A stretch of 64,000 nt of DNA from Chaetomium olivaceum (lineage: Eukaryota > Ascomycota > Sordariomycetes > Sordariales > Chaetomiaceae). Numbering within the stretch: the first letter of the stretch is position 1; each line of letters begins with the position of its first letter. The notes beneath the pieces were generated by a model. That model was not told the DNA's origin. It saw only the letters and a program-made list of their open reading frames with translations, and ran no database searches. Position numbers and translations under genes: made by a program. This document shows, one piece after another, positions 1-12,998 of this stretch. The stretch spans positions 248,001-312,000 of the forward strand of contig JAYWVB010000002.1 of NCBI GenBank assembly GCA_039881045.1, read 5' to 3'.

Positions 1-262
1 GGCGGGAAGAGGTTTGGACAGCCCCTCACTGCCCCTGAAAAGTCAAGGGTGTTGACTGGAAGCTCAATGGCAGAACAACGCAACGGCGTAATGGATGATA
101 CAATGTATGGAATGAACAGCTAGCTCACGAAGGCTTAATGCAAACAGTCTACAACTAGCCTACCTTCTAAAGAAAGTAAGTGGGAGATGTATGGTTCCCA
201 GAGCCCAGCACAACCAATCCCATTCCCCTTCATTTCTACTCTCCCCGGTGCCAAACGACCGC

Positions 263-2454
263 TCATCTACTCGACAACCTCGAAACCGTAAACACACCCA
301 TGATCACCACCGCCAACATAGCAACTGCCCCCGGAAGAAGCAACTCGTTCGGAACGCCTGCAATGAGTTGCTCAACGATTTCAGGCGGCGGCGCCGTACG
401 GGTGCGCCCATGCCTGCTGCGGCGCGCATGCACCTCCTCTTCCTCAGACTCGTCACTGTCCTCCTCAGACTCCTGAACAGTCTTCCTCCGCTCGCGATGG
501 GCAGACGACGCCGGCGGGGTAGCCAGCACCGTGGACTCCGGTGCGGGCGCGGGCGCGGCGGGAACGGGGGGCTCCTTGGGATCGTGCACGAAAAGGTCTA
601 CCTTATCGCGGTGGCTTTGGCGCGCGAGGATGATCGCCTCGAGAAGGTCCTCGTCTGTCGTGATGGAAACTGAGTCGCCCTCGTTGTCGAGATAGCTGAG
701 GGCAAAGCCGCCGGATAGTGTGTGGTCCTCGACGACCGGCGCACCACCGATGGCGTCAACCTCGGCGCCAAGCTTGGAGGTAACGTTGGCGACGAACTCG
801 GCCATGCCGTGTGCAGCCGTCACCTGCAGACGGTGAACGCGGCCGCTGGGGGCCTTGAACTTGAAGGGGAAGGGAACCTCGGCTGGCGGGAGCTCGGGGG
901 TGTGGATGCCCAGGGCGCTGTGGTGCGGTGATTCGACGCCGACGTGGCTTGCCGAGTCGCCAGGCGCAACACTATCGCTTACGAGGCGCTCGCCACGGCT
1001 CACATCGGGAGACATGAGGGACCGGGGACCGTGGTGTGTGTGGTGATGCGAGCCGTCGCCGGAAACCATCGACTCTGTTTCGTGGTCGAGGGAAAGCCAG
1101 AACTTGTTCCATGCGGGGCCCTCGTTGTCACCCGTGCCCATCGTGTTGATTTGCTCTAATGTGGCGTACGTGAGCTTAAGGACGTCGACCATGCCGACGA
1201 TTTCACCCCCGTCGTTCATGACGGGCAGGTTGAGGTAGTGGCCATCTGTGTTTTGTTATTAGACCGATAGCTACGTTTTTTCTGGGAGTCGATACGTACC
1301 GTGCATCTTGCGCAGGGCCGCCTGAATGCTCATGTCCATGGGAGCAAAGTCGGGGTGGGGCGTCATGACACGGACAACGCTACATGTCGCAGGGTCGAGA
1401 CCTGGGGCAATCACACGCAGGACAACGTCCTTGCTGGTGAAGATACCCGTGATAGCGCCCTGGTCTGTGACCAAAACTGCGGTGGTGTGGTTCTCCTTCA
1501 TCATCTGAGCCGCCTCCTTGACGGATGTCCGGACGCTCACCGTCGTCGGTGGGGTGCCATTAAGCACCGACTCGAGGGTGGGGCCAGACATCTTGGACCG
1601 GAGAGCCTCCACATACTGGATGATCTGCTGCGGCTGGCTGGTGCCGAGCTCCGACTGGACACCTTCGAGAGCATCATACAACCGCCTCGAGGAGGAGTAT
1701 GCGCGCTCCAGCTTTTCCATCGCATCGTAGAAACATTTGGTGATATCAAGCACACCCGAAATATCCTGGTTCTCATCCATGACCGGCAGATGACGGAAGC
1801 CCTTGCGGACCATGAGGTCCAGCGCATCGGTGGCGCTTGTGTCGGTCCTAGCGCACAGCGGGTTCTTGGTCATGATTTCGGCGATGGTAACGTGGTTCGG
1901 CCTTAGCCCCGCACCCACCACACGGAAGGCGAGATCCTTAGCTGTGAAAATGCCGGCAATACGGTCGTCATCGTCGGTTACTAGTACGCAGTCTTCACGT
2001 TTGGCAGCCATAAGCTGGGCGGCTTCGGCGACGGTGGTTTGGGGTTTGATCTGGAGCGCCTGGCTTGGCTTGAGGGCGAGGACAGTTCCGGGGGGCGCCT
2101 TGCGGGATTGCCGGGCGCGGCCCGTCAGGTGCTTCTTCTTGGAGAGATCATTCTCCAGCTTGCGGCGGATAGCCTGCCCGGTCAAGTTAGTATCATTGGT
2201 TCAAGAAAGGTGGAAGGAAGTGCGGAGGGGTAAAGACAACGCACCTCATCTCTTTTGGTCTGCTTCTGGCGGCTGGCGCTGAGAGAAGAGCCCCCAACCT
2301 CACTGGCTGCGGCAGGCGGGGTTTCGAGAACGGGTCTGGGGATTGCCGACGATGCACCTGCGGGTGCCGGGCTGTTGTTGTTGGCGAAGGGAGCAGAACC
2401 GCGCCCCTGGTTACGGCTCGGAGTGCCTCGCAGGGTCCCCGGATTGACTGACAT
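263..2454 (-). CDS. CBS-domain / PB1-domain membrane protein
   Basis: The CDS joins 2454-2245, 2173-1300 and 1245-263 (about 688 aa); introns 2244-2174 and 1299-1246 have GTGCGT and GTACGT donors, and splicing keeps the frame through the CBS motif HDGHYLNLPVMN. The N-terminus is low complexity (Ser/Pro/Ala). Four CBS repeats follow as two Bateman pairs (for example FTAKDLAFRVV, FRHLPVMDE, FTSKDVVLRVI). A PB1-type segment lies near the C-terminus, with FKFKAPSGRVHRL and the acidic LDNEGDSVSITTDEDL. A tail-anchor-like hydrophobic helix (AVAMLAVVIMGVFTVSRL) closes the protein. Fungal CBS/PB1 proteins resemble fission yeast Mug70; CBS pairs usually bind adenylates and PB1 mediates dimerisation. 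The ligand and membrane are unknown. The reading frame is intact. Confidence 0.9.
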
Positions 2455-4047
2455 TATGGCGGTGGTGCTGGGGTCTCTGCGGTATATTGTGGATAGTGTA
2501 GGAATAAACTTTTTTACGTCTCGATCAACTGTCGGTCAGTCGTGGAAAGCTGCAAGCCACCACCAATGAGATGGTGGATCAGATGATGGGCTGGAACTTT
2601 CCGCGGCAATGGAAAAACATCCATGGCTTCAATTCCCCCTCCCCTTGGCTGTTGGTAACGCACGGGCCACAACCCCCCATTTTCAATCCAACCTCGATTG
2701 GGCCTGTGCAGCACGAAAATGATCCACTCTTCCATTGTCGCATTCAATTTCTTGGTTGTGTCGTCGTTTAGTCTCGCCGTTCAACAAAACTTGCGAGTCC
2801 ATGAACTTTATTTTCCGCTGTTGGTCAGCGATAGTTATTAGTTTCGTCTGGCGGCATCTTTCGTGAGGCACCATGAGCCGAGCACAATCGATAACACCGC
2901 ACCATGCGGACTCTGCAGGGCGCTTGCGCTTCAGCGCGGGGCTACGAATACATCTGCCGGAACCCTCCGAGCCCTCCCACAGAAACAGCCTGACCTGTCG
3001 GTCTCAACCATCAAAATGTGTCTTGTGTTCAGCCTTCGTTCAACACGAGTTTTCGTCGCTGACCGAGGCAATTTCGGGATCTAATACGCACATTGGAGAG
3101 AGAATAGGCTTGAAATATCATGACGTTTGACAAACACAATGGGGAAATAACCTCGAGACCACAGACACACCAGACTACATTTCCATGACAGTACGTCGTT
3201 ACAGCCAATGCGCAGCCATCCGGTTTTTACAAGCGCTACTTGCGATGATCTTATAACAACCTTACCGCATACCTACGTGTAACGACCGATGATGCGGACT
3301 CGCCTTGCGGACGAGATTCGTCAAGTTCCTGCATTCAGCGTGAAACAGGAAACTGGGGAAGCCCTGCTCCAATCACTGGCAGGAACGTGACAGCGGCAGA
3401 ATTGCTTGGCTCGGGTTTGGGTTGCCGGCGATTCCACACAACAGCAATCAAGGCTCTCAGTTGGCTGACACGGCTGGCAAATGTCCCTTGACACGCTGGG
3501 CTTGTTGGAACCCCTGGCCGCCAGTGGGCCCTTCCTTCTACGTCACCTGCCTGAATTTGCGACTCAGGAGGTTTATTATCTGACAATCCCCTGTTTGCCG
3601 TCTCGCAAACCTCCATGTCAACTTCACTCCGTTTTATACGAGAAAAATCGAATTACCCGACCAGGGCGGCCGCGCAGACTTGATCAACAGGGCGGGGCCT
3701 GAAGCGCGCAAGAACATTAGACCAGTGTTGCGTTTACATGCCAACTCGAAACCTCGATCGGCACCGGCATTCCGACGACAAGCACGCGACACCGGCTTCA
3801 ACCGCCCACTCAGTCCCGCGATCGACCAAGTCCTTGCGGTCGTCAATTGGCCAGAACCGCTACAAGTTGGGTTGGGTCACAATTCCGGCCGACCCGGATC
3901 CTCCTTGAGGCGACAGAAAACAAACAGAAAGGCTAGAAAGAGCAATTGCGCAGGCGAAGGACACATCAATTACCTCAATTCCCGCGGGAAAAGGCAACGT
4001 CAAATACGAAAAACCGTTCGCAAAACTATTAAGGGAACAACCACGCA
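2455..4047. other. Intergenic region, no gene recognised
   Basis: Divergent promoter region between the CBS/PB1 gene and the small membrane protein. The open frames are short, overlap on both strands and lack recognisable motifs or intron structure. No repeat or RNA gene was seen. Confidence 0.5.
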
Positions 4048-4695
4048 ATGGCAGGATCAAGGGAACCGCGAGTGGGCGTCATGACTCCACCAGCCGAATC
4101 GTTCGCGACCGTCGTCAAACGTGCCGTCGTTGACATACTGCTCCGGCGCGAGGAAGAGGAGAAGGACTGCCACCCACGGCCCGATATCGACCTCTGCAAA
4201 AAACCATGGGTTTCGTCTAACAGAGTGACATGGATTATCGTTGGCGTTGTGCTGTAAGCTCAAACCGCCCCACATCGCGTTTGTCGATCCGGTCCACTGA
4301 CGTATGGCAGCGGTTTATTGGTCGTCGCCACGACTTCGGTTTTGCTGTTCTTCCATTTCCGACGGAGGAGGCGGGAGAAGGGCGAGGACATGGAGGACCG
4401 ATTCCACAGGGCCGACTACGGGCTAGACGAGCTGCCGGTGGCAGGGAAGCCACGGCCGGAGCACGATATGAGATCGCAGGACCGGTCACCCAGCGGCTAC
4501 GGCAGGCGGTCCCGCGACCCGCTCCAGGTCGGGTCTGAGCCCAAGTATCCACCGCCAGGGCAGATTAACGGCCATCTGAGCGCGTTCGACGACGGCGCCT
4601 CGTCACGGTCTGGCAATGGGTCGTCATACCCTCCGAGTGTCAACCCGGCGTGGCCAAAGAGAGAGAGCAGCCAGTTAAAGCCACAAGAAAACTGA
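4048..4695 (+). CDS. Small single-pass membrane protein, uncharacterised
   Basis: Two exons, 4048-4253 and 4311-4695, give about 196 aa. The intron (4254-4310) has a GTAAGC donor and a TATGGCAG acceptor, and splicing restores one continuous hydrophobic helix (WIIVGVVLGLLVVATTSVLL) split between the exons, which is strong support. The helix is followed by an Arg/Lys-rich stretch (FHFRRRRREK), then a polar, Pro/Ser/Gly-rich C-terminal tail. By the positive-inside rule the tail should be cytosolic. Methionines at 4048 and 4081 are both possible starts; the upstream one is used. No catalytic motif is visible. It resembles conserved hypothetical single-TM proteins of Sordariomycetes; the function is unknown. 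Confidence 0.75.
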
Positions 4696-5648
4696 GATAC
4701 CATGAGACCCTGGGATGACCAAGGAGACGAGCGATGACGGGACGGGGACGAGTTACGAATGTATCCATGTACGATATCGGATCCTGGGTGGCGTGCTGTA
4801 TTTATGTCGGCGTTGGCTGCGAGTGTACATGGAACGGCTAGAACTAACGAGACTCGCCATGCTTGTTGTTTTATCTATGATGTGATGCTCATGAGCGAGG
4901 GCAAGTTCACATTTGCGTTTTCACCCACGAAGTGTTGGTCCAAGTGGCGAATCCCTTTTGAGTCTTTTCGACGTCCCTCCGTCGCTGGCCCCTAGGTCCC
5001 TGCAACGCTCAACGGTGCCCGCGATAGATTAACCTCCCTCGAGCCACACCACCATTGAACCAGCGCCAGTAGGAACTGACCCATTGTCATCGATCGGATG
5101 TCAGGCCATGATGAGGTAAGTGATGTCACCGGTGATCGGGGCAGACAAAGTCACGGCCAGCTCGCAGTGCTGGCAGGTTGCCCGGGATATCCCGACATCC
5201 ACATCTATGCCATTCAACGCTACAACAATGGTGTAGTGGGCGAACATAGCACATCATCCCAGGAATGATTTGATCGTGTGCCTTTCAAAGGCCTTGGTCC
5301 ATAATACTGAGCAAAAGAAGAAGGAAGGTTTGAAACTAGGCAAGATTCCGGGTCTGGTACCCCAAAGTTAATTCATGCGCCTCTCATCACACGGGTACCT
5401 CCCGCCGTTCAAGTTCCATCTGATCTAGCCTACCAATTGCCACCAGATCGTCCAACAATGACATAGTATGGAACGAGAAGAACCCCGTGCCATGGCAGTA
5501 CGGCCAATAGCGATCAAAACTACTACAGTACTACACTTTGGTCGGACCGACTAGAACGGAGCCCCTGAAGTGACCACAGTCGACATGCATACCCTGTAAC
5601 ATTCTGTCCAGTCGGCCACAACTGCAGCCTCAAGCTTCAAAAACACCG
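4696..5648. other. Intergenic region between convergent genes
   Basis: Holds the 3' flanks of the small membrane protein (plus) and the DUF829 gene (minus). No ORF with coding character, repeat or RNA gene was seen. Confidence 0.5.
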
Positions 5649-6959
5649 TCACCAGCGACACTCGTCATCCTCCCCAAGACAAAGCGAATCCAGGCTCAAC
5701 CGCCTCCCCAGACCCATCCGCAAGCCCATCCCCCGATCCACCCTCATCTCCCACGTCCGCCTCACCGCAGCCCAGTACACCCCCCCATTCACCACCCCCC
5801 TCGCATGTGCGCAGTGCTCAGTCCTCTTGAACCTCACCATCAAACTACCCACACCACCCTCGCCACCATCGTCCCCATCCCCCTCTATACCACCATCACC
5901 ACCATCATCACCAGCACCACTACCACCACCCGTAGAACCACCCCCTCCCAGCATCGCGCTCTCCACCCCATGCCGATGCACATCCCGCCACCAGACCACC
6001 TCATCCTCCTCCCCAAACAGATACGTCCTCACCATCCCCGGCCCACCCGCCCCTTCACCATCCTCACCTCCCCTCCTCAGATCCCACAACCCCGGATCAT
6101 TCAACGCCCGCCGCGTCTCCGCCATCATATCCTTAGTCCCATACCGCCCGCGCACCCGTAGACCTGCCCACACACACACCCACCACGCCGGCGGCGGCAG
6201 CGGGGGCCAGGAATCGGCCGGTGAGGGTGTGCGGGGAGGCGCCGCCGGGGAGGGCGCGGGCGAAGGCGGTGGTGGCGCGCGAGTAGGAGGCTGTTCCGGG
6301 GGTGGAGTCGAGGAGGAGGGCTTGGACGGGGATGCGGGTAGGTGGTGGGAACGGGGTGTGGTTTGGGTTGTGGCTGGGGTGTCGCTGGTAGGCGCGCGCG
6401 AGGAGCACGGCTTTATGCGCGCCCCCTTCGGAGAAGGCGTGTAGGAGGAGCGAGGGGAAGCGTGGTTTGGTGGTTATTATTGGGGGTGAGGCGTGAGAGA
6501 GTGATGAAGAGTAGGCGTCGTAGGACTGGAGGGAGGCCGAGTCTGGTTGCTGTGACTGGGTGTAGACGGGTTCGTGTGAGATGATGTAGTCGATGGCTGG
6601 GCGAGGACTTGGAGTTTGTGGTTTGTAGAATGTATCACCAAGTCGGAGACCACGGTGGTGATGACTAGGATGGGCACGCCTGGGTAGAGCGTGTTGTAGG
6701 CCTCGGTATACTTGGCGACGTGCTTGCACGCTGCTCCCGTCCACGAGGTGATGATGATCAGATCTGGCGGCGAAATCTCACGGCTCCGGGTGCTGAGTTT
6801 GGCGGCGGGGCCAAGAGGGGAAAAGAACGAGGAATCTGAGTACATAGACCCATGATTCGTGTTGTAACCCCCTATCCCTCGTGCTGCATCTTGCACATAA
6901 ATTGAAGGCGCAAGACAGACGAAGCCCGGCAGCGAGAATCCAGAGGAATGTTTTCCCAT
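5649..6959 (-). CDS. DUF829 / TMEM53 family hydrolase-like protein (PaxU-like), with two frame breaks
   Basis: The protein is read from three consecutive frames. Frame 1 (from ATG 6959) has LPGFVCLAPSIYV and PDLIIITSWTGAACKHVAKY, typical of the DUF829 N-terminus. Frame 2 has PAIDYIISHEP and the nucleophile region LLLHAFSEGGA, then PVQALLLDSTPG. Frame 3 has RALNDPGLW, RTYLFGEEDEVVWWRDVH and the C-terminal end. The first break lies near 6606, where CTCGCCC would need one more C; the second lies in a TG repeat near 6170-6180, where one lost repeat unit explains it. Adding those bases gives about 437 aa. A Gly-rich insert (GGGGSTGGGSGAG) sits after the Asp region. Members are alpha/beta hydrolase-like; PaxU occurs in indole-diterpene clusters, but no such cluster is visible here. 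It may be a pseudogene or a gene with sequence errors. Confidence 0.7.
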
Positions 6960-9240
6960 GGTTCCTATAATACCTGTGGAGAGCAAATCAGTGGTCACAA
7001 CCAACAAGGTAGGGTTCTGACTGCATTACGTCGTAGAACCACTGTATTTGAATTATCCGCCTCGATCTGTTCTCCTGGGCTCCAGCTGCCCAAGCTGGTC
7101 CAACGGGGGCATAAGATAGGCCATGGGGCCAAGTGCAGACTGCGCAGCTTGAAGCAAGTTTCCCGAACCGGCAACCAATCACTTCAACAAGGGGCAGTAG
7201 CCAACTAGGCGCCATTCTGAGCCCGTCTATTATTATCCCGACCACACCATTACTTTTTGCCCGACGGGGCCGGAGTGGCCTGTCGGCTGCAAGCCATCAG
7301 ACCTCGGCCGGGCTTTACTGCTTTAGGCCCGGCCAACAGGCTAGCTGGTGGCCAGCTGTCGAGGACCCGAGGGTACATCAGACGGCACTGTGGCTGCGAG
7401 GCGTATGCAATGAGTAAGGAACGGTGCTAATGCGGCACTGTCCAATGGCGCCGTGGCCATCACATGCAGTTGGAATCTTGCGTAGGTAGTGGGGGTAACT
7501 AATTGCCAGAAGGGGGAAATTGTCCGGGGTCCTTGTCCGCTGCCAGTCGTCAGCGCCGCTTGACGCGGATGCGACCTGACCAGGGCTGCGATCGAAGCTG
7601 CGAGTGTGGTCACTAATCACTCTCTTTAGCTGCCAGCTCAAACCGCCCGTCGATTGCGCACAAAGTGAGGAACTCTGACGTCTTCGAGTATGAATTGAGC
7701 TCCCTGACTAAAATACAGCTACGTAGCTCTGACGGCATCCTAAAATCGAAGGTAGAAGCAGAGAATTACGGCCCGAATAGGTTCGGCATTCCATTTCGGA
7801 TCACTCGAGATTTTTGCAGGGGGGTTGCGTCGTCGCGATATTGTCGAGAACGGACGACCCATAGCAAAAGAAAAAGAAGCTCGCTTTCCATCGCAGGGAT
7901 TGGTCCCCTGATACCCCACACTACCTTACGATGCGGAATACTGGAACCTCCCCAGATATTCCAGAGTCATAGGTATGTACCTATGTATTCGCTGGGCGCC
8001 GTCGAGCCCCCTCCATCATGCCACATGCACGCATCCTGACGTAGCCGTTGCGTTGTCCCGAGGTAGAGATAATTCTCCGTTGGAGATGATGATTGCGGTC
8101 ATTTCCGATCCCGGAAGGCCGGAATGGTGCTTACCTGAGATCTGGTGGAGTTTACGAAGGAACGAACAACGAGTACTGATTAGTAGTACCGTCAGCCCCA
8201 ACTCGGGAAAGATGAGTCCAATACTGGGAGTAAAAATCATTGCAGACCAGGGCCCGGGCACAGGGGCACAGTTAGGCGCTCAGTAAATTCCGAATGTCAA
8301 ACCCAATTCTCCCACATCTTACCAAAGTTACCATCCAGCCAAGCCTCAGCTTGGTGGGTAAAAACTTGTTTCGTAAACAGGCCCTGCAGCTGTCGCAGCC
8401 CACACAGACCCGGGTCTCTTCCACAATTCGATCTTCCCCCCCTGGTGGCTGTGCCGCGGGACATGGTGCGGCAGCCCTACCAACCCTCCCAACATACACT
8501 GCACGAGATCGCCGTCCACACACACGATAAGCACGTGGGGTAACATCGCAGAGGCTATTGCCGCCGGGAAGGCTTGCCAAGGGTGGGAGACGAGTGGACG
8601 ACGGGTTGGCTTGCAGCGAAAACCATCCCTTCTTTGCGGCTTTGCCTTGTGTCTACATAGGTACATACCGATGCAGGGTGAGCGCTGTCGGCAGTCACCA
8701 TGCCCAGTAGGGTGTGACGCAGCTTCTGCGAACCCCCATACCACCGCTACCGGGATCTTGCTCCTCTTCTGAACTTCGCTCGCTTTCCTCGGGCTGAGCT
8801 TGGCTGCATACACTCACACCTTGGAGCACCCAACAGTCGCCGTTGGGGGCCACCGGCCCACCCATAGTCACCATGGTACGCAGAACCGCACCGGAAATAG
8901 GCGCACAGCCCCGTACCAGCACGGCACTGTCATCGCTCAAACCCATGACTAGGTTGTGGGTCGACACGGCCTCTGTTGGACCAAGTAGGGCCGGTTCTCA
9001 AAACATGGAGCGGATAAGAATGACTCGACGTCCGGGGCATCGGTGATGTGGTTGTTGTTGTGTTGATACCGATACCATTATACCCCCCAAGTCATGCCCC
9101 GGACTGAGCATTACCCTTCCCCTTCCATTTCTCTTGTTCCTCTGTTGCGGTAGAGACCTCACCTCTCTGCTTCATCTTCACCTGCTCATCTACCTTCCTT
9201 CCCATTATCACGGCTGCCGCCAGGTTTCCCAGTCAAGGAA
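6960..9240. other. Long intergenic region, no gene recognised
   Basis: About 2.3 kb between divergently transcribed genes. Only short overlapping frames are present, with no domain motif, credible splice structure, tRNA or repeat. The pyrimidine-rich stretch just before 9241 fits a promoter and 5' UTR for the MFS gene. Confidence 0.45.
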
Positions 9241-11608
9241 ATGGCTCAGTTCTACCGGGGCTCCAATAGAACCACGGAGGACGTGGAATACCCTACCATA
9301 GGTCAAACGGAGGAATCAGCGAGTCTGTACGATGCTGGTCTAGAGAAGGGCGCGCTTCCCATGGAGGAGTGGAAACCGAGCCGCAAGGAATACGGCGTCA
9401 TGATCACGCTTGCTGTCATCTCGCTCATGGTGGCACTAGACGCAACCATTCTGGTCTCCGTTTTGCCAGTGAGTGGCTGTTCATTCATCAAGAATTCAAC
9501 AAGATTTTAGCTGATTATTTCCAGACATTGGCCGTTGACCTACAAGGCACCGCAACGGATGCATTTTGGGCCGGGACGTCATACCTCCTGACGTCAGCCG
9601 TCTGCCAGCCATTCATCGCTGCCTTGTCCGACATTTTTGGGCGGAAGGAGATGCTCTTCGTGTCCATAAGTTTGTTTACCTTGGGTACACTTCTTTGCGC
9701 ACCCATTGCCAAAACCTTCGCTGTCTTCTTCGTCGGCCGGTCCGTCCAGGGCATTGGTGGTGGCGGTATCATCACCCTGGGTCAGGTCATTTTCGCCGAT
9801 ATTGTTCCCCTCCGCCAACGGCCCAAATACTTTGCGCTGGTGCAGATCTCGTGGGCACTGGGGAGCGTGTTGGGACCGTTGATTGGTGGTTTATTTGTTG
9901 AACACGCCACTTGGGCTTGGTGTTTCTACATCAATGTGCGCACAGTTGCCTTCATTTTCCATCTCACACTTGCTGACCATATTCTCACAGTTCCCATTCT
10001 GCCTCATAGGCCTTTTTCTCGTCCCCATCTATGTCAGGCTCTCCACCGACAGGACATCTCTGGCCTCCAAAATTGCTCGTGTCGACTGGCTCGGCGGATT
10101 TCTCTTCATCGGCGGCTTGACCAGTTTTCTCATTGGCATTTCATGGGGCGGTGTTCAGTATGAGTGGAACAGTGCCCAGACTGTCGCACCAATTGTGGTT
10201 GGCATCGTCGCTGTCATCACCGCCATCTTCTGGGAGGTCTACGGAGCTCGGGAGCCATTTCTTCGCCCATCCCTTTTTAGGTCAGGCTCGGCCCTCGCCA
10301 CATACGTCTGTGCCCTGTTCCAAGGATTCATTGTATGTTCACTCGAAAATTGTGTCTTGTCGTCTACTGACATTGCGTTTTACAGCTCTTCTGTGCGCTT
10401 TACTACATCCCTTTCTATTTCACCGCAGTCAAGTTCGAATCACCAGTGCAAGCCGGCTTAGACATCTTCCCGGCCACATGCGTCCTTCTTCCCAGCAGCA
10501 TTGTCACCTCAATAGTTACGACTCGGATTGGCCGGTACCGATGGGCGATCTGGGTTGGATGGATGATTACGGCCATTGGCTGTGGCCTCCTTGTTCTGCT
10601 AGATACTGACACGCCCACGGCTGCTTGGGCTGTTATCCTCATCGTCTTTGGAATCGGCCACGGGATGCTCCTTACCAGCCTCAATATCGGCATCCAGGCG
10701 GTGAGCAATGTCGAGGACGCCGGAAGTGCTGCAGCCATGTATGCGTTCATGCGTGCCCTCGGCATGTCAATTGGTGTGGCCGTCGGCGGGTCTGTGTTCC
10801 AGAACGTCATGATTGACAAACTCGCCGAACTGGGTCTACCCGAGGCCATCGCACACAACTCCGAGGTCTATGTCGAGATCATGGCTCACATGGATCCACA
10901 GGACCCTGTCCGCATATCTTCATTGCTAGCCTGTAAGTTTATGAACCTGCTCACTTAACATGCCGACTAGGTCCTGACACAATCAGATGTTACGGGTTTT
11001 CACGCGGTCTACTGGACAATCACCGCGACTGCCATCGCCTCTTTGTTCATCAGTGCAGTGATCAAGAAGTTCAGCATGGACAAAGGTCTTCAGTCCAACT
11101 TCAAACTGGAGGGAGGGCGGACACCAAACGCACCTCTCATGGCCGCCTCCTCTTCATCTTCAGAGAACTACTTGCCCCTACAAACAAATCATCTCATTTC
11201 AACAACCACGCAAATTCAGCCTTTGGGCCTGAGAGCACATACACAACGGCCAACAACTCGCAATATTCGCAGACGGGGTGGCAAGCACCCTATGACATGG
11301 CCCATGACCGCACCGCAGAGCAAGAAGCGCAAGATTCAGCGGTCGCCTACTACATCCAGCCAGGTGGCAGGATAATATCGGTCAACATACAGCCCGACAA
11401 CCGACCTATCTCTAGGGACCGGTCAACAAGTGAGTTTGAGACGCAGCACTTCGGCGCAGCAGGAGCCAGTGGCGAGGGTCACACATACAACCCAGGCTAT
11501 GAAGCATTGCTTCACGGAGAGAGGTCAGGTAGTCAGTCGGGGTATTATCCGGGAGAATATGAGACCGGTATTACGGGCATGCCACGGGCATATACCCCGC
11601 CGAGGTAA
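9241..11608 (+). CDS. MFS drug/toxin exporter, DHA2-type (14-TM)
   Basis: Five exons: 9241-9468, 9525-9935, 9991-10332, 10386-10932 and 10987-11608. All introns are GT-AG and about 53-56 bp. The order of segments is that of fungal 14-TM MFS multidrug pumps: acidic N-terminus, TM1 with MVALDATILVSVLP, LSDIFGRKEMLF (loop 2-3 motif), GRSVQGIGGGGII, and SWALGSVLGPLIGGLF (motif C-like). Later helices end with FISAVIKKF. It should export small hydrophobic molecules across the plasma membrane. The cytosolic tail changes frame near 11180-11205: the frame ending at 11608 (FGPESTYTTANNSQYSQ, SAVAYYIQPGG) looks genuine, and one missing base joins the two parts into about 716 aa. No plausible intron explains the shift. 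The substrate is unknown, and no biosynthetic gene lies directly beside it. Confidence 0.88.
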
Positions 11609-12998
11609 AGGTGGTGGGTGTTACAAAAGACGGGAAGGGTACCTATATTGCATGTTTGGGGAACGTTGTACATATGGGTTGGGGAAATACGTCATGGGCT
11701 GGGCGGCGTTTGTTTGGTGGTTGCATACAAAAAGGATAAAGGATTAGGCTTGGGCATACATTGGGACCATAGTACTATCAGAATGATTAATTGCATATTA
11801 AGGTACTCACGTCTTGAACTTTACACGCGCTTTGGTTCTGAGGTGCTATCTCTACTACTTTCTCTCGATTTCGATATCTCAGCTACTTGCCGATGATCTT
11901 CTTGGCGTTTAAAAGTGTACGATGTGTGAATGCAGCTGCAGAATAGCGGCATGAGCTGAGAGTGGAGAGGGTTGTATTGCAGCTCACAGAGGAGGGTCAC
12001 ACGCGGCACGCCAGCTACATACAGATACTACACTGCAGCTCACTTGCCAACACTACCGGAGTTGTTAGAGTGGTCGCAGGTGGTTCACCAAAAATAGGGT
12101 AGCCTCGTTGGTTCTTATCTGCGTGCATATGTTTGACCTTGGCCAACATTCAGCTTCTGGCTTCACATGACCAACCCAGCTGTAACCCACCCTCCCGATG
12201 CCGGTCTGGGCAATATGGTAATATGGTGGCATTCTCTACTGAGCCACAAGTTGGTGGAAGGGAGCTTTGGCTCCGTTGAGGGGTATTATTGCCACTGCGA
12301 CGATCCCTTCCCCCGCCTGCACCACCATTTGGTTGCTTTTGTGAGAAGGTTTCGTGATTTCGTTGCCAAGATGCTATTCTGGGGCGCAGTTCAGCTCAGT
12401 GTATGAGTGATGAATCGAAGTATCAGTATCACCTTAATGGCTCTCTCGGAATCAACGGAACGGAAATGGACTTTAGGCCGTGCTTACTCGGACGAGAATT
12501 TTATGGAATAGGGCAATAGACACAATGATGATCGAGAAGGTCAAGCTCTCCTTCGCCTCCTCCACTTGTCACAACCAACGGGTTCGGACGGTTGATGGCA
12601 CAACAGTGACTGATAGCAGTCTTGCACCACAGCGAGCAACACTCGTGGCCTTGAGTTGACAACAGCCAAGTTTGATGTCAAGGAATTTTATTAACTTAGG
12701 AATACATACTTAGACTTAGAAAAATAATGCTCTGGCAGATAATATTTGTCTTGCGAATGTTATCAGCTTGTCACAAGTAACACGAAACTCTGCCTTAAAG
12801 GATTTCTGTATTGCGCAACCCGGAAATCAAACGCCTAAACTAGAACAAAGCGAAATGAAACAAAAGAGAACATTTAAGTCAATACCGGGATAGCAAAAGC
12901 ATCCTCAAACAAACGCCAACCCGCTCTATAGCAAAACGCCAAAACACCCAGCCGTCAAACACGAGCAATACCCCCAAACCGCTTCAATCTCCCAGTGT
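11609..12998. other. Intergenic region between convergent genes
   Basis: 3' flanks of the MFS gene and the CFEM-like gene. The stretch 12660-12870 is noticeably AT-rich. No coding frame, RNA gene or repeat was recognised. Confidence 0.5.

Noticed and set aside
12660..12870. RIP-mutated repeat (AT-rich)
   Set aside because: The stretch is short, is not a copy of anything else in the window and shows no clear C-to-T pattern.
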